Notes: a model not told the origin generated them from the letters alone. A stretch of DNA of 64,000 nucleotides from an uncultured Myxococcales bacterium (GCA_937949945.1 CALFEQ010000136.1:40180-104179), one strand, 5' to 3'; positions 26,976 through 36,730 are shown, counted from the first letter of the stretch. A program made the numbers and translations.

Positions 26976-28982
26976 TCAGGAGTACCCCTGCGCCTGGAGC
27001 CGGTAGAGCCGCGCGTAGGTCTTCTCCGCCGCGAGGAGCTCGGCGTGGGTGCCGTCCTCCTGGATCACGCCGTCGCCGACGACGAGGATGCGATCGGCCA
27101 TGCGGACCGTGGGGAAGCGGTGCGAGATGATGATCGTCGTGCGACCCTGCGTGAGCTGCCGGAAGCGCTCGAACACGGCGTGCTCCGCCTCGGCGTCGAG
27201 GGCGGCGGTCGGCTCGTCGAGCACGAGGATGTCCGCCTCCTCGCGCATGAAGCCGCGCGCGAGCGCGATCTTCTGCCACTGGCCGCCGGAGAGCTCCGTG
27301 CCGTCCTGGAACCAGCGGCCGAGCTGCGTATCGATACCGTCGGCGAGGTTCGCGAGGATCGGCTCGGCTCCGCCTCGGCTCGTCGCGCGCGCGATGCGCT
27401 CGCCGTCGTCCATGTGCGCGACGGAGCCGACGCCGACGTTCTCGCGGAACTTGAGCTGGTACTGGTTGAAGTCCTGGAAGACGACGCCGAACCGGGCGAG
27501 GAGCGCGTCGCGATCCCAGTCCTCGAGGTCCTTGCCGTCGAGCAGGATGTGCCCGCTCGTCGGCCGATAGAGCCTCGTGACGAGCTTGATGAGCGTCGTC
27601 TTCCCCGCCCCGTTCTGCCCCACGATGGCGACGCTCTGTCCCTTCGGGATGAAGAGATCGACGTCGCGGAGCACCCACTTCGCCTGCCCGGGGTAGCGGA
27701 AGCTCACGCCGATCAACCGGATCCCGCGCTCGTCGCTCGACGGTCGGACGGACGCCGATCCGTTCGTCCGCTTCGCGAGTGGCGCAGGCGGCGCGGACGC
27801 GACGCGCGCGTGTTGCTCCGGCGTCGAATCGAGCACCGACGCGCCGTTGCCCTCGGCGCGCGCGCGCTCCGGTCGCGACGGGGCGACGTCGTCGGAGGGC
27901 TTCTCGAGCGCGGCGTCCAGGTCCGCGTCGAGGTAAGCGAACAGGTTCGACATGTAGAGGTTGTGCTCGTAGATGGCGCCGATGCCGCTCAGGATGAGCT
28001 GGAAGGCCTGCTGCCCGTTCCGGAGCGCGAGGACGTACATCGTCATGCTCCCGAGCGTCATCCGTCCGAGCGCGGCGAGCACCGCCATCACCCCGTAGGT
28101 CCCGTAGAACGCGAAGGTGGCGAGCAGCGAGAGCGCCCAGCTCACGGCCGTGCGGCGGACCATGAGGCGCGAGTCCTCCTGGTGGAAGCGCTCGGCGAGG
28201 TCCTTGTAGCGGCCGAGGAAGAGCGGGCCGAGCCCGAAGAGCTTCATCTCCTTCGCGTGCTTGTCGTTCGCGAGGATGTACTCGAGGTACGTCAGGCGGC
28301 GCGTGTCGGGCGATCGCCAGTTCCGGATGCGGAACGTCTGCTTCGAGTACTTCATCTCCGCGATCGTCGCCGGAACCGTGGCGACCATCAGGACGAGCAC
28401 TCCCCACGCGCTGAACTGCACGAGCAACGCCGCGTAGCCCGCGAGCGTGAGGGTGTGCTGCACGAGCGAGAACGTCTCGGTGACGAGCGACAGCGGCCGC
28501 GAGGAGGCCTCGCGTCGCGCGCGCGTGAGGCGATCGTAGAACTCGGGATCCTCGAAATGGCGGAGCTCGAGCCGCTGCGCGCGCTCGAGGATCGCGATGT
28601 TGATGTCGTACCCCAGGCGCGAGCCGAGGACTCCTCGCACGAGGGTGCCGCCGCGGGTGACGCTCGCCTGTGCGAGGACGAGCCCGAGCTCGACCGCGAC
28701 CCACCGGAGCGCCTCGTCGCGGGAGCCGGCCACGACCGCGTCCACGATGTGCTTGCCGGCGAACGCGATCGCCGGTCCGAGGACGGAGCCGAAGAGGATG
28801 ATGACCACGTAGGCGGCCGTGAGAGGCCGAGAGGCCTTCCAGACGAGCCCCAGGGCGCGCCAGACGAAGCGCACGCTCTCGCGGACGGCGACGCCCAGCG
28901 GCTTCTTCTCGGGCTCTTGCTTCGGTGGGATTGGTCTCAACGGCGGATGGCGACGTTCGCGAACGACGGGGATCCTTACCAC
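26976..28982 (-). CDS. ABC exporter (fused membrane and ATPase domains)
   Basis: The 668-residue half-transporter starts at a GTG at 28982. It has about 50 cytoplasmic N-terminal residues, a type IV ABC exporter membrane domain (about 50-345) and an ATPase (about 425-660). The ATPase has Walker A GQNGAGKTT near 452, signature LSGGQ, Walker B ILVLDEPTAAL and the H-loop IIISHRFPT. A low-complexity linker (about 354-420) separates the two halves and is longer than usual. It should work as a dimer exporting a lipid, peptide or small molecule. No dedicated cargo gene is adjacent. Confidence 0.93.
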   Translation of the reverse strand: MVRIPVVRERRHPPLRPIPPKQEPEKKPLGVAVRESVRFVWRALGLVWKASRPLTAAYVVIILFGSVLGPAIAFAGKHIVDAVVAGSRDEALRWVAVELGLVLAQASVTRGGTLVRGVLGSRLGYDINIAILERAQRLELRHFEDPEFYDRLTRARREASSRPLSLVTETFSLVQHTLTLAGYAALLVQFSAWGVLVLMVATVPATIAEMKYSKQTFRIRNWRSPDTRRLTYLEYILANDKHAKEMKLFGLGPLFLGRYKDLAERFHQEDSRLMVRRTAVSWALSLLATFAFYGTYGVMAVLAALGRMTLGSMTMYVLALRNGQQAFQLILSGIGAIYEHNLYMSNLFAYLDADLDAALEKPSDDVAPSRPERARAEGNGASVLDSTPEQHARVASAPPAPLAKRTNGSASVRPSSDERGIRLIGVSFRYPGQAKWVLRDVDLFIPKGQSVAIVGQNGAGKTTLIKLVTRLYRPTSGHILLDGKDLEDWDRDALLARFGVVFQDFNQYQLKFRENVGVGSVAHMDDGERIARATSRGGAEPILANLADGIDTQLGRWFQDGTELSGGQWQKIALARGFMREEADILVLDEPTAALDAEAEHAVFERFRQLTQGRTTIIISHRFPTVRMADRILVVGDGVIQEDGTHAELLAAEKTYARLYRLQAQGYS

Positions 28983-29018
28983 GCGCTGTCGCGCTGGTCC
29001 GCCGTGCGAGCTCGACTG

Positions 29019-30491
29019 TCAGCCCTCGCCGCAGCGCAAGAGCCCTTGGGGCCCGAAGACGTCGGGCTTGAGGACCGAGCGGCCGAGGAGCATGCGCGCG
29101 CACTCCTGGACGCCCTCCGGGATGGCCGGGTGCGGGTGCACGCAGTGATCGATGTCCGACAGGGTCGCGCCCATGTGGATGAGGAACGCGATGCCCTGGA
29201 TCGTGCTCGACGCCTGCGGCCCGACGACGCGGAGGCCGAGGATCTTCTCGGACTCCTTCTCGACGAGGAGCTTCACGAAGCCTCGCGTCGAGCGCATCGC
29301 GATGTTGCGGCTGACGAGGCGGTTGTCGACGACGCCGACGCGGTAGGGGATCTTCCTCTGCTTCGCCTTGAGCTCGTTGAGGCCGACGCTCGCGACCTCC
29401 GGGCGCAAGAACATGATGGCGCTCAGCGCGTCGTACTGGATCGGGAGCGGGTCGAGGCCGAACATCCGCTCGACCGCGTAACGTCCCTCGAGCTCGGCGA
29501 CGTTCACGAGCGCGATGTCCATCGTGACGTCGCCCGCGGCCCAGATGTGCGGGACCGACGTCTGCGTGTCCGTCCCGACGATGCTGCCGTTCGCCTCGAC
29601 CTTCACGCCGGCGCGATCGAGATCGAGGCCGTCCGTGTTCGGGACGCGGCCCACGGACACGAGCGCCTTCTCGACGTAGATCGTCTGCTTCTTCCCTTCG
29701 GCGTCCGTGATGACGTACTCGACGCGACCGTCGACGACGCGCAGGCTCTCGAGCTTCGAGGCTCGATGGATCGTCACGCCGAGCGACTCGAAGCTCTTGG
29801 CGACCTCCTCGGCGACGTCCTCGTCCTCGAACGGCAGGATGCGAGGCTGGCGATCGATGATGTTGATCTTCGTCGCGCCGAAGTTCGCGAAGATCGTGGC
29901 GTACTCGCAGCCGATGACGCCGGCGCCGACGATGACGAGGCTCTCCGGAAACCTCGACCACGCCTCGATGTGATCGCTGGTGACGACCGTCTCCCCGTCG
30001 ACCGGGATGCCGTCCGGGACGCGCGGTCGTGATCCCGTCGCGATCAGGAAGTTGGTCGCTTCGATCCGGTCGATCGTTCCGTCGTTCTTCGCGACGACCA
30101 CGGCGTGCGGCGAGATGAACTTGGCCTCTCCGCGGACGAGCGAGACGACGCCTCCGCTCGGCGATGGCTTGGAGAGCGCTTCGAGCTGTCGATCGAGCAG
30201 GCCGCGCCGCTCCGCCGCCGCCGTGCGCACGGTCTCGATCACCGACGCGTAGCTCACGTCGAGACCGCCGGCCGCGCGGTATCCGCGATCGGTCATTCTC
30301 GCGATCGCGAAGTCGTTCGACAGATGCCACATCGTCTTCGACGACAGCGCGCCCGAGTGGACGCCGCAGCCGCCGACACGGTCGCGCTCGACGAGGACGA
30401 CGCGCTTGCCGAGGTCGTGCGCGCGCATCGCCGCCGCGTAACCTGCAGGCCCGGCTCCGATCACGCACAAGTCCCAAGCGCCTGCCGTCAT
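29019..30491 (-). CDS. FAD-dependent pyridine-nucleotide oxidoreductase, SthA-like
   Basis: The 490-residue protein has the three-domain fold of the dihydrolipoamide dehydrogenase family. FAD motif GAGPAGYAAA is at 12-21, the NAD(P) motif VGAGVIGCEYA is near 175, and the dimer domain carries HPHPAIPE, which matches the HPxxxE active-site base. The redox cysteine pair is missing: the site reads GGCGVHSGALSSK (40-52), with Gly43 and Ala48 where the two cysteines would be. This argues against a lipoamide or mercuric reductase and fits soluble transhydrogenase-like (SthA) enzymes, which also lack the pair. It precedes the ABC exporter gene by 36 bp. Exact substrate uncertain. Confidence 0.88.
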   Translation of the reverse strand: MTAGAWDLCVIGAGPAGYAAAMRAHDLGKRVVLVERDRVGGCGVHSGALSSKTMWHLSNDFAIARMTDRGYRAAGGLDVSYASVIETVRTAAAERRGLLDRQLEALSKPSPSGGVVSLVRGEAKFISPHAVVVAKNDGTIDRIEATNFLIATGSRPRVPDGIPVDGETVVTSDHIEAWSRFPESLVIVGAGVIGCEYATIFANFGATKINIIDRQPRILPFEDEDVAEEVAKSFESLGVTIHRASKLESLRVVDGRVEYVITDAEGKKQTIYVEKALVSVGRVPNTDGLDLDRAGVKVEANGSIVGTDTQTSVPHIWAAGDVTMDIALVNVAELEGRYAVERMFGLDPLPIQYDALSAIMFLRPEVASVGLNELKAKQRKIPYRVGVVDNRLVSRNIAMRSTRGFVKLLVEKESEKILGLRVVGPQASSTIQGIAFLIHMGATLSDIDHCVHPHPAIPEGVQECARMLLGRSVLKPDVFGPQGLLRCGEG

Positions 30492-30570
30492 GTTTCCTCC
30501 TCAGGGAGCCGGTCGTCGATCCGGTGGTCGGGAAGGATAGACGTGCCTTCGCCTGCTAGGATAGCGCGCC

Positions 30571-31254
30571 GTGCAGGACGCATCGCCGCCTCGTTCTTCG
30601 CCGGAAGTCGGCGGGGGATTGGAAGCCGACGAGGATCCGCCGTTCGACGGCGATCCCTCCTGGCGGGTGACGCGGACGCTTCGTGACGGAACGGTCGTGA
30701 CGCTCCGACCCGTCGTCCCCGAGGATCGCGAGGCGATCCGGCGTGGGCTCGTGGAGCTGTCGCCCGAGTCCCGGTACCGGCGATTCCTCCACGGCGGCGC
30801 CCTCCCGACGGACGCGCTGCTCGACTACCTGACGAACGTGGACCAGCGCGACCACGTCGCCATCGGGGCCACCCTGACCTCTCCCGATCTCAAGACGGAG
30901 CGAGGCGTCGGGATCGCGCGCTTCATCCGCCTCGACGATCGCCCCGACGTCGCCGAGGCTGCCGTCACCGTGGTCGACGACATGCACCGCCGCGGCCTCG
31001 GGACCGTGCTCTTGCGCGAGCTGCTTCGGGCGGCGCGCTGCCGTGGGATCGAGCGCATCCGCGCCGAGGTGCTCGCCGAGAACGGGCCGATGCGCGCGAT
31101 CCTCGAGCGCGCGGGCGCCCAGAAGGTGATGGAGGACTCGGGCGCCGGCACGATCGCGTGGGAGCTCGACATCGGCGAGCACCGGCCGTCGCCGTCGATC
31201 TTCGACGTGCTCCGCGCCGCCGCGGAGACGATGGCGATGCGGCTCCGGCGGTGA
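30571..31254 (+). CDS. GNAT-family N-acetyltransferase
   Basis: The 227-residue protein starts at a GTG. After about 35 variable residues there is a GNAT domain with a predicted acetyl-CoA loop at DMHRRGLGTVLLRELL (about 143-158) and the usual hydrophobic strand before it (AEAAVTVV). The substrate is unknown. The relatives I recall are general protein or small-molecule acetyltransferases. It is divergent from the flavoprotein gene and convergent with the NlpC/P60 gene. Both stops lie in a small palindrome (31252-31265). Confidence 0.88.
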   Translation: MQDASPPRSSPEVGGGLEADEDPPFDGDPSWRVTRTLRDGTVVTLRPVVPEDREAIRRGLVELSPESRYRRFLHGGALPTDALLDYLTNVDQRDHVAIGATLTSPDLKTERGVGIARFIRLDDRPDVAEAAVTVVDDMHRRGLGTVLLRELLRAARCRGIERIRAEVLAENGPMRAILERAGAQKVMEDSGAGTIAWELDIGEHRPSPSIFDVLRAAAETMAMRLRR

Positions 31255-31262
31255 GCGCTCGC

Positions 31263-32198
31263 TCAGAAGCCGTGGCGGCGGATGGCGTGGTAGCTCGAGC
31301 CGAACGAACGTGTATTATACACGCAGCCGTACGAGCAGCTGCGGCACTCGTAGACCGTCGGCGAGCCCCAGCCGTCGCCCTTCTCGTAGAGGACGATGTG
31401 CCCGGAGCCGTTCTTGTTGTAGACGAGCGCGTCACCGGCCTTCAGCGCGCCGCGCGAGATCGTCTTCCACTTCCCTGCCGAGTCGACGTTGAAGTGGATG
31501 GTGCCGTACGGGTGCGAGTTGACCTTGAGGTCCTTCACGCCGAACTGCCACGCCTTGCCGACGAGACCCGAGCAGTCCGCGCCGTACTTGCCCGAGTGCG
31601 TGCACGAGGGGCAACTGCCGGAGCACGATCCCTTCGTGCTCGACGACGGTCCTTCCGGCAGCCACGCCGCGCCGCCCCAGTAGTACGAGAAGCCGACCGC
31701 CGCCTTCGCACGGGCGATCGCGTTCGCCGGAGACGGCGGACCGTCGATGTCGACGTCGTCCTCCAGCGAGCCCTCTCCGTCGGCGGGCGTCAGGTAGTTC
31801 GAGTGCGACCAGCCGCTGATGCCGTTGTACTCGACGTTGTAGAAGCCGTTCGACGGCGTCGTGGAGAGCACGCTGACGAGCGTGCCCTTCGGAATCACCG
31901 CGAGGACCGACGCGCTCGTGCTCGCGCTCTTGCGGAGATTCAGGTTCGCCGTCGTGCGCGCCTTCATCGCGCCGGCGAGCAAGTCCAGCGGCACCTCGAT
32001 CGGCACGTCGTCGTCTGCGGCGACGATCGCCGAGTCTTCTTCGACCCCGTCGTCACCCTCGATGTCGTCGAGGTCTAGAGACATCGTGTCGTCGGGGATG
32101 CCACCGAAGCCTTCTGCGGTGGGATCCGACGTCGACGCACAACCGACGATGGGGGACACGGCGACGACAGCGGTGACGAGAAAAGTGAGGAAGCGCAT
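31263..32198 (-). CDS. NlpC/P60 peptidase lipoprotein with SH3b domain
   Basis: The 311-residue lipoprotein starts at the ATG at 32198. It has a signal ending in VSPIVGC, an acidic linker, a bacterial SH3 domain (about 85-150; ANLNLRKSAS) and an NlpC/P60 domain (about 170-311). The catalytic Cys is in YGADCSGLV (near 207) and the His in GHIVLYEKG (near 266). NlpC/P60 enzymes cut D-Glu-meso-DAP type bonds in peptidoglycan. A cysteine-rich insert (GSCSGSCPSC) precedes the catalytic Cys, which is unusual and may be disulfide-bonded. The frame extends to 32312, but the ATG at 32198 gives a normal signal peptide. Confidence 0.92.
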   Translation of the reverse strand: MRFLTFLVTAVVAVSPIVGCASTSDPTAEGFGGIPDDTMSLDLDDIEGDDGVEEDSAIVAADDDVPIEVPLDLLAGAMKARTTANLNLRKSASTSASVLAVIPKGTLVSVLSTTPSNGFYNVEYNGISGWSHSNYLTPADGEGSLEDDVDIDGPPSPANAIARAKAAVGFSYYWGGAAWLPEGPSSSTKGSCSGSCPSCTHSGKYGADCSGLVGKAWQFGVKDLKVNSHPYGTIHFNVDSAGKWKTISRGALKAGDALVYNKNGSGHIVLYEKGDGWGSPTVYECRSCSYGCVYNTRSFGSSYHAIRRHGF

Positions 32199-32387
32199 CG
32201 CCGAAGACGAACAGCAAGCGCCGAACCAAACCGGACCGTTCGCCGTCGGCGAGCGCGCGACGATGGACTCTCGCGAGTTTTCCGCGAAGCCATCTGCCGC
32301 CGTGACGTACAACCTGGGAAACTGCGCTCGCAGCGCATCGCGATCGACATCGCGCGCGATCGCGGTAGGCTCGCGAGCAACGAAGTC

Positions 32388-33458
32388 TTGAACGCGCGCA
32401 CCAGGAACCTCACGCTCGTTGCCGTCGTCGCCGCCATCTCGGTGGTGGTGTGGGTCGCCGTCCGCAAGTCGACCAGCGCGTCGCCGATGCCGACCGGCAT
32501 CAACGACAACTCGGCGGCGGAGACCATCGAGACGTCCGATCCCGCTCCTTCGACGAGCGCCGCACCCGAACCGACCGCCTCACCGGGTGCGACCTCGACG
32601 CCCGAGCCTGCGACGAGTGTGGTGGTCTCGGCGCGGTGGGGCTCGGGGCGTGGAGAGCTCGGACGTCTGCGCCCTCAGGAGGGCAACCCCGAAGGTCCGA
32701 TGAGCTTCGCGAGCGCCGGTGAAGACCTGCTCGTGCTCGATCAGGTCAACCAGCGGGTCGTCCGCTACGACGCGCGCGGCGAGGTGAAGGACACGTTCGA
32801 GGCGTCGCCGACGACCCAAGACATCGCGGTGGCGAAGGACGGCACCGTCGCGTTGCTCGATCGGCTCGTCGACAAGACCGTGCGCCTGGTCGATTCGCGC
32901 GGGCGCCCGGTCGGGAGCCTGTCGCTCCCGCCCGATCGCGTCCCCGACCCCGGGCTCGTCACCGGCGTCTTCGTGGACGACAAGGACGTCTACGTCGAGA
33001 AGGAGCATGGAGTGCTCGTGCGGATCGGGACGACGGACGGCCGTCCGGCGGACGCGGCGGAGCTGACGGGACGTCCCAGCAAGGACGGCACGCTCCTCCT
33101 CATGGCCGTCCTGTCGGCGCCCGAGGCACGGGTGAACCTCAACGCGTTCGATCGAATGCTGGGAACGCTCCGCTTCGCGAGGTCGATCCCGTTCGCGCGA
33201 CCGCTGCGCGAGATCGTGCTCCTCGACACGGATCGGCGCGGGACGATCTACCTCGGCACGACGGCCGGCCGCCCGCCGATGTTCCACGTCGCATGCCTCG
33301 ATCCGTCCGACGGGCACGTGATCGGGAGGCTGAGCCTGCCGACGAGCGACGTCGAGGAGGAGGCCTTCCGTGACTTCACCGTCACCGACGACGGCACGAT
33401 CATCGCCTCGATCCGCAGCGAAGAAGGCGTCCAGTACCTGAGGGAGCGCTGTCCCTGA
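32388..33458 (+). CDS. Membrane-anchored beta-propeller-like protein
   Basis: The 356-residue protein starts at a TTG. An N-terminal membrane segment (about 7-24, NLTLVAVVAAISVVVWVAV) is followed by a Ser/Pro/Thr linker (about 30-80). Repeating beta segments come next, such as VVRYDARGEVKDTF and TVRLVDSRGRPVGS, with the spacing of NHL/WD-like propellers. It is probably periplasmic and anchored. No catalytic motif is visible. It is divergent from the NlpC/P60 gene and nearly touches the convergent TIM-barrel-like gene. Confidence 0.82.
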   Translation: MNARTRNLTLVAVVAAISVVVWVAVRKSTSASPMPTGINDNSAAETIETSDPAPSTSAAPEPTASPGATSTPEPATSVVVSARWGSGRGELGRLRPQEGNPEGPMSFASAGEDLLVLDQVNQRVVRYDARGEVKDTFEASPTTQDIAVAKDGTVALLDRLVDKTVRLVDSRGRPVGSLSLPPDRVPDPGLVTGVFVDDKDVYVEKEHGVLVRIGTTDGRPADAAELTGRPSKDGTLLLMAVLSAPEARVNLNAFDRMLGTLRFARSIPFARPLREIVLLDTDRRGTIYLGTTAGRPPMFHVACLDPSDGHVIGRLSLPTSDVEEEAFRDFTVTDDGTIIASIRSEEGVQYLRERCP

Positions 33459-33464
33459 GCGAGG

Positions 33465-34490
33465 TCACGCGCGCGAGCGCGCGTCGCCCAGACCGAGCGC
33501 CCACGTCGCGGCGCGCGCGAGCGTGCGTGCTGCGCGCACGCGTTTGCTCTGCGGGCCCGCGGGCACCCGCTCCGCGTGGACGAACGCGTCGAGCCAAGCC
33601 TCGGCGGGCTGTCGCGCGAGCACGCCGCCGAGGTCGAAGAGCGAGAGGGCGTCGCAACCGGCGGCGCGCGCGATCGCCGCGTCTTCGGCGAGCTCCGACG
33701 GATCGCGATACGTCGGCTCGTCCTCGAAGGCGCCCGTCCCGACGCAGCCGAGCGACACGCCGGCGTTCGGCCCCCAGCGCCTGACGGCGCGAGCGGCCGC
33801 GGCGCCGAGGAGCGCCTTCGCGTCGCGCCGACGGATCGCGCCGCGCGACCAGCCCTCGAGGATCGACGTGTACATCATCACGCTCACGTGGCCGGCGCCG
33901 AGCCCGTCGACGGGCGTACCGAGGAGCGCCTGCCACGACCGCTCGCCGGGCGGATCGAGCGCGACGAACGGCCAGACCGCCATCGACGTGGTGAGGCCTC
34001 GGTCGTGGACCTCGGAGACCACGCGCGCGAACGTCGCGGCGGCGGCGGCGTAGGCGGCCTCCCCCACGCGAAGCGCGGACGCGATGCGCGCGAGGGTCGA
34101 TCCGGCGCCATCGGTCTCTCTCGACGCACGCGAGCCGATCCTCGCGAGCGATCGAGCGCTCGCGAACGGCGGCTCGAGATCGAGAAGGACGTCTTTCGGC
34201 AGGGCGCCGCTCTGCGCGAGCTCGTCGCAGATCCTTCGCGTCAGCGCGGCGAACGGCTCCGCGTTGTGGACGCTGGCCCACCGGCCCTCCTCGTCGGAGA
34301 GCATCGGCCACACCGAGAGCGGCACGCCCGCGTCGCGCAGGGCGCGCGCCACGTCCGGGAGCGCGGCCACCTCCCAGGGACGGACGGCGAGCACGACCTC
34401 GAGCCCGTAGCGCACGAGCAGCGCGAGGGTCCGCGGGCGCACGAGCTCCTCGTACGGGAGCGTCTCGCTGTAGATGCGGCGGACGGGCAT
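33465..34490 (-). CDS. TIM-barrel-like protein, unknown
   Basis: The 341-residue protein starts at the ATG at 34490. Alternating strands and helices (LEVVLAVRPWEV, PLSVWPMLSDEEG, DVLLDLEPPF, TTSMAVWPFVAL, GHVSVMMYTS, DALSLFDLGG) look like a (beta/alpha)8 barrel, as in glycoside-hydrolase-like domains of unknown specificity. The acidic DLEPP could be catalytic. There is no signal peptide. It is divergent, with a 68-bp gap, from a GT28-type glycosyltransferase, so a role in glycan metabolism is possible but inferred. Confidence 0.8.
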   Translation of the reverse strand: MPVRRIYSETLPYEELVRPRTLALLVRYGLEVVLAVRPWEVAALPDVARALRDAGVPLSVWPMLSDEEGRWASVHNAEPFAALTRRICDELAQSGALPKDVLLDLEPPFASARSLARIGSRASRETDGAGSTLARIASALRVGEAAYAAAAATFARVVSEVHDRGLTTSMAVWPFVALDPPGERSWQALLGTPVDGLGAGHVSVMMYTSILEGWSRGAIRRRDAKALLGAAAARAVRRWGPNAGVSLGCVGTGAFEDEPTYRDPSELAEDAAIARAAGCDALSLFDLGGVLARQPAEAWLDAFVHAERVPAGPQSKRVRAARTLARAATWALGLGDARSRA

Positions 34491-34558
34491 GAGGTCGATC
34501 GAGGATAGCGAACGGAGGTAGGTCTCGGCGTATCCTCCCGCTTGGGAAGGAGCGAGCG

Positions 34559-35635
34559 ATGAAGATCCTCTACGGAGTCGTCGGCGAAGGCATGGGCCAC
34601 GCGATGCGGTCGCGCGTGATCCTCGAGCACTTGATCTCGCAAGACCACGAGGTCGAGATCATGGCGTCGGGCCGTGCCGTCGACTTCCTCGCCAAGCGCT
34701 TCGAAGGGGTCAACCGCATCCACGGCCTCCACATGATCTACGAGGAGAACCGTGTCCGCCCGATGAAGACGCTCTGGTCGAACGTCCTCACGGGCGCCAC
34801 GGGGTTGCCGAAGAACATCGCCGCGTACTTCGAGCTCATCTCGAGCTTCCGGCCCCAGGCCGTCATCAGCGACTTCGAGTCCTGGACGTACCTCTACGCG
34901 AAGACGCACCGGCTGCCGATCCTCTCGATCGACAACATGCAGATCATCAACCGGTGCACGCTCCCGCCCGAGGTCATCGCCGGTCACCAGGCGGAGTTCC
35001 AGCTCACGAAGGCCTTCATCAAGAGCAAGCTCCCGTTCTGCGACGAGTACTTCATCACGACGTTCTTCCACCCGGAGATCCGGAAGGAGCGGACGCGACT
35101 CTTCCCGCCGATCCTGCGCCCCGAGATCCTCGCCGCGAAGCCGACCAAAGGCGATCACGTCCTCGTGTACACGACCGGCGAAGGCAACACGACGATCGCG
35201 AGCACGCTCCAGGCGAGCGGGATCGAGTGTCGGATCTACGGCATGCGGCGCAACCTGAAGGAGGAGGTCGTGGAGGGGAACCTCCGCTATCAGCCGTTCA
35301 GCGAGGACAAGTTCATCGCCGACCTCGCGTCGGCGCGCGCGGTCATCGCGGGCGGCGGCTTCACGCTGATGGGCGAGGCCGTGTACCTGCACAAGCCGAT
35401 GCTCGCCGTACCGCTCGCGCGGCAGTTCGAGCAGGTGCTGAACGCACGCTACCTCGAGCTCGAAGGGTACGGCCGCTACATCGCGACGCTCGACGACGCG
35501 AAGACGGTGAACGATTTTCTCGCGAACCTCCCGAAGTACGAGGAGAAGCTCGCGAAGTACCAGCAGAACGGCAACGAGGAGATCAAGCGCGCGATCGACG
35601 AGTGGCTCGACAAGGCGGCCGCTGGCCTGCTCTGA
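34559..35635 (+). CDS. MJ1255/VC2487-family glycosyltransferase (GT28-like)
   Basis: The 358-residue protein starts at the ATG at 34559 with GGAG upstream. The N-terminal KILYGVVGEGMGHAMRS and C-terminal donor-site region AVIAGGGFTLMGEAVYLHKP match UDP-sugar transferases of the MurG/UGT type and, in particular, the short MJ1255/VC2487 family. It is a cytoplasmic two-Rossmann enzyme. The sugar donor and acceptor are unknown. It is convergent with the homocysteine-methyltransferase-like gene (13-bp gap). Confidence 0.9.
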   Translation: MKILYGVVGEGMGHAMRSRVILEHLISQDHEVEIMASGRAVDFLAKRFEGVNRIHGLHMIYEENRVRPMKTLWSNVLTGATGLPKNIAAYFELISSFRPQAVISDFESWTYLYAKTHRLPILSIDNMQIINRCTLPPEVIAGHQAEFQLTKAFIKSKLPFCDEYFITTFFHPEIRKERTRLFPPILRPEILAAKPTKGDHVLVYTTGEGNTTIASTLQASGIECRIYGMRRNLKEEVVEGNLRYQPFSEDKFIADLASARAVIAGGGFTLMGEAVYLHKPMLAVPLARQFEQVLNARYLELEGYGRYIATLDDAKTVNDFLANLPKYEEKLAKYQQNGNEEIKRAIDEWLDKAAAGLL

Positions 35636-35648
35636 GCCGGCGGAGGCG

Positions 35649-36482
35649 TCACGTCTTCACGAGCCGGGCGAGCTCGGCGACGTGCGCCGGGCTCGTGCCG
35701 CAGCAGGCTCCGACGATGGTCGCGCCGGCGTCGAGCCACGTCCGCGCGAGCTCGGCGTAGCGCTCGGCGGCGCCGGCCGCGCCCCAACCGAGCCCGTCGG
35801 CGGGATCGCCGGCGTTCGCGTACGCGCCGAACGGCACGCCGACACGCGCGAGGCGATCGACGTACCGGATCGTCACGTTCGCGCCCGTACAGCACACGAG
35901 CACGGCGCGAGCGCCGGCCGAGACGCAGTCGCGCGCTGCGCGCTCCATCGCCTCCGGCGACATGAGCGAGCCGTCCGGCCCCGCCGTGAGCGCGGCCCAC
36001 GTCTCGAGCCCCGTCTTCACCGCCTCCTCGACCGCGACGACCGCCTCGCCCGCGTGCGGGAACGTCTCGCAGACGAGGAGATCGACGCCCGCGCCCGCGA
36101 GCGCACGCGCGAGCGCTCCGTGCCCCGCGCGCGCCTCGACGGCGGGCGGGGAGAGGTCCGGTCTGTAGCAGTCCTCGATCGGCGCGATGCTCCCCGCGAG
36201 CTTCGGCACCCCGGCCTCGCGGGCGAGACGCACGGCCTCGCGGACGAGTGAGGACCATCGATCGGCGAAGATCCGTGGCTGCGTACGGAACGTGTTCGTC
36301 CGGTGCACCATCGCGCCCGCGCGGACGTAGTCGGCGTGGATGGCGCGCACGACGTCGGGCGCGGTCTCGAGGGCGTGCGCGCTCCATCCAGGCTCGGGCG
36401 TGGGGACACCGCGGGCGTGGAGCTCCGTGCCCATCGGCCCGTCGAGGAGGATGCGTGCGTTGCGCTCCGGCGCGAGGCTCAT
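35649..36482 (-). CDS. Homocysteine S-methyltransferase family protein
   Basis: The 277-residue protein has the barrel fold of the family. The N-terminal LLDGPMGTELHARG binds the methyl donor or homocysteine, and the zinc cysteines lie in VLVCCTGAN and in VGACCGTSPAH near the C-terminus. It transfers a methyl group from S-methylmethionine or a related donor to homocysteine. It lacks the cobalamin modules of MetH. The start is the ATG at 36482. The 248-bp region upstream has the dispersed 32-bp repeat. Confidence 0.9.
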   Translation of the reverse strand: MSLAPERNARILLDGPMGTELHARGVPTPEPGWSAHALETAPDVVRAIHADYVRAGAMVHRTNTFRTQPRIFADRWSSLVREAVRLAREAGVPKLAGSIAPIEDCYRPDLSPPAVEARAGHGALARALAGAGVDLLVCETFPHAGEAVVAVEEAVKTGLETWAALTAGPDGSLMSPEAMERAARDCVSAGARAVLVCCTGANVTIRYVDRLARVGVPFGAYANAGDPADGLGWGAAGAAERYAELARTWLDAGATIVGACCGTSPAHVAELARLVKT

Positions 36483-36578
36483 GCGGGGATTTCACAGGAA
36501 GAGGGGAAGGAGGGAAGGAGATTCTCGGATGGGCGCAACTGCAAGGCAGCTGCCAGACGCCGCAGAGGTTCGAGCGCT

Positions 36579-36610
36579 CTGCGAGCATCTTCGGGAACGG
36601 GAACGGGGGT
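36579..36610 (+). repeat. Dispersed 32-bp intergenic repeat, copy A
   Basis: This sequence matches 44664-44695 at 30 of 32 positions. It begins CTGCGAGCAT and ends in CGGGAA, CGGGAA, CGGGGG, T. It lies between the divergent homocysteine-methyltransferase-like and phosphatase genes. Nothing else is evident in 36483-36730. Confidence 0.8.
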
Positions 36611-36730
36611 TCTCGAGAGCCGTTCGGCAAACACGGCCACGCTCACCGCAACCCGTGCGAAACGCCGCGATCTCTCGATCCCCTTCCGGCCTTCCTGTGC
36701 AATCCCCGAGAACGCTATGCTAGCCGACCG

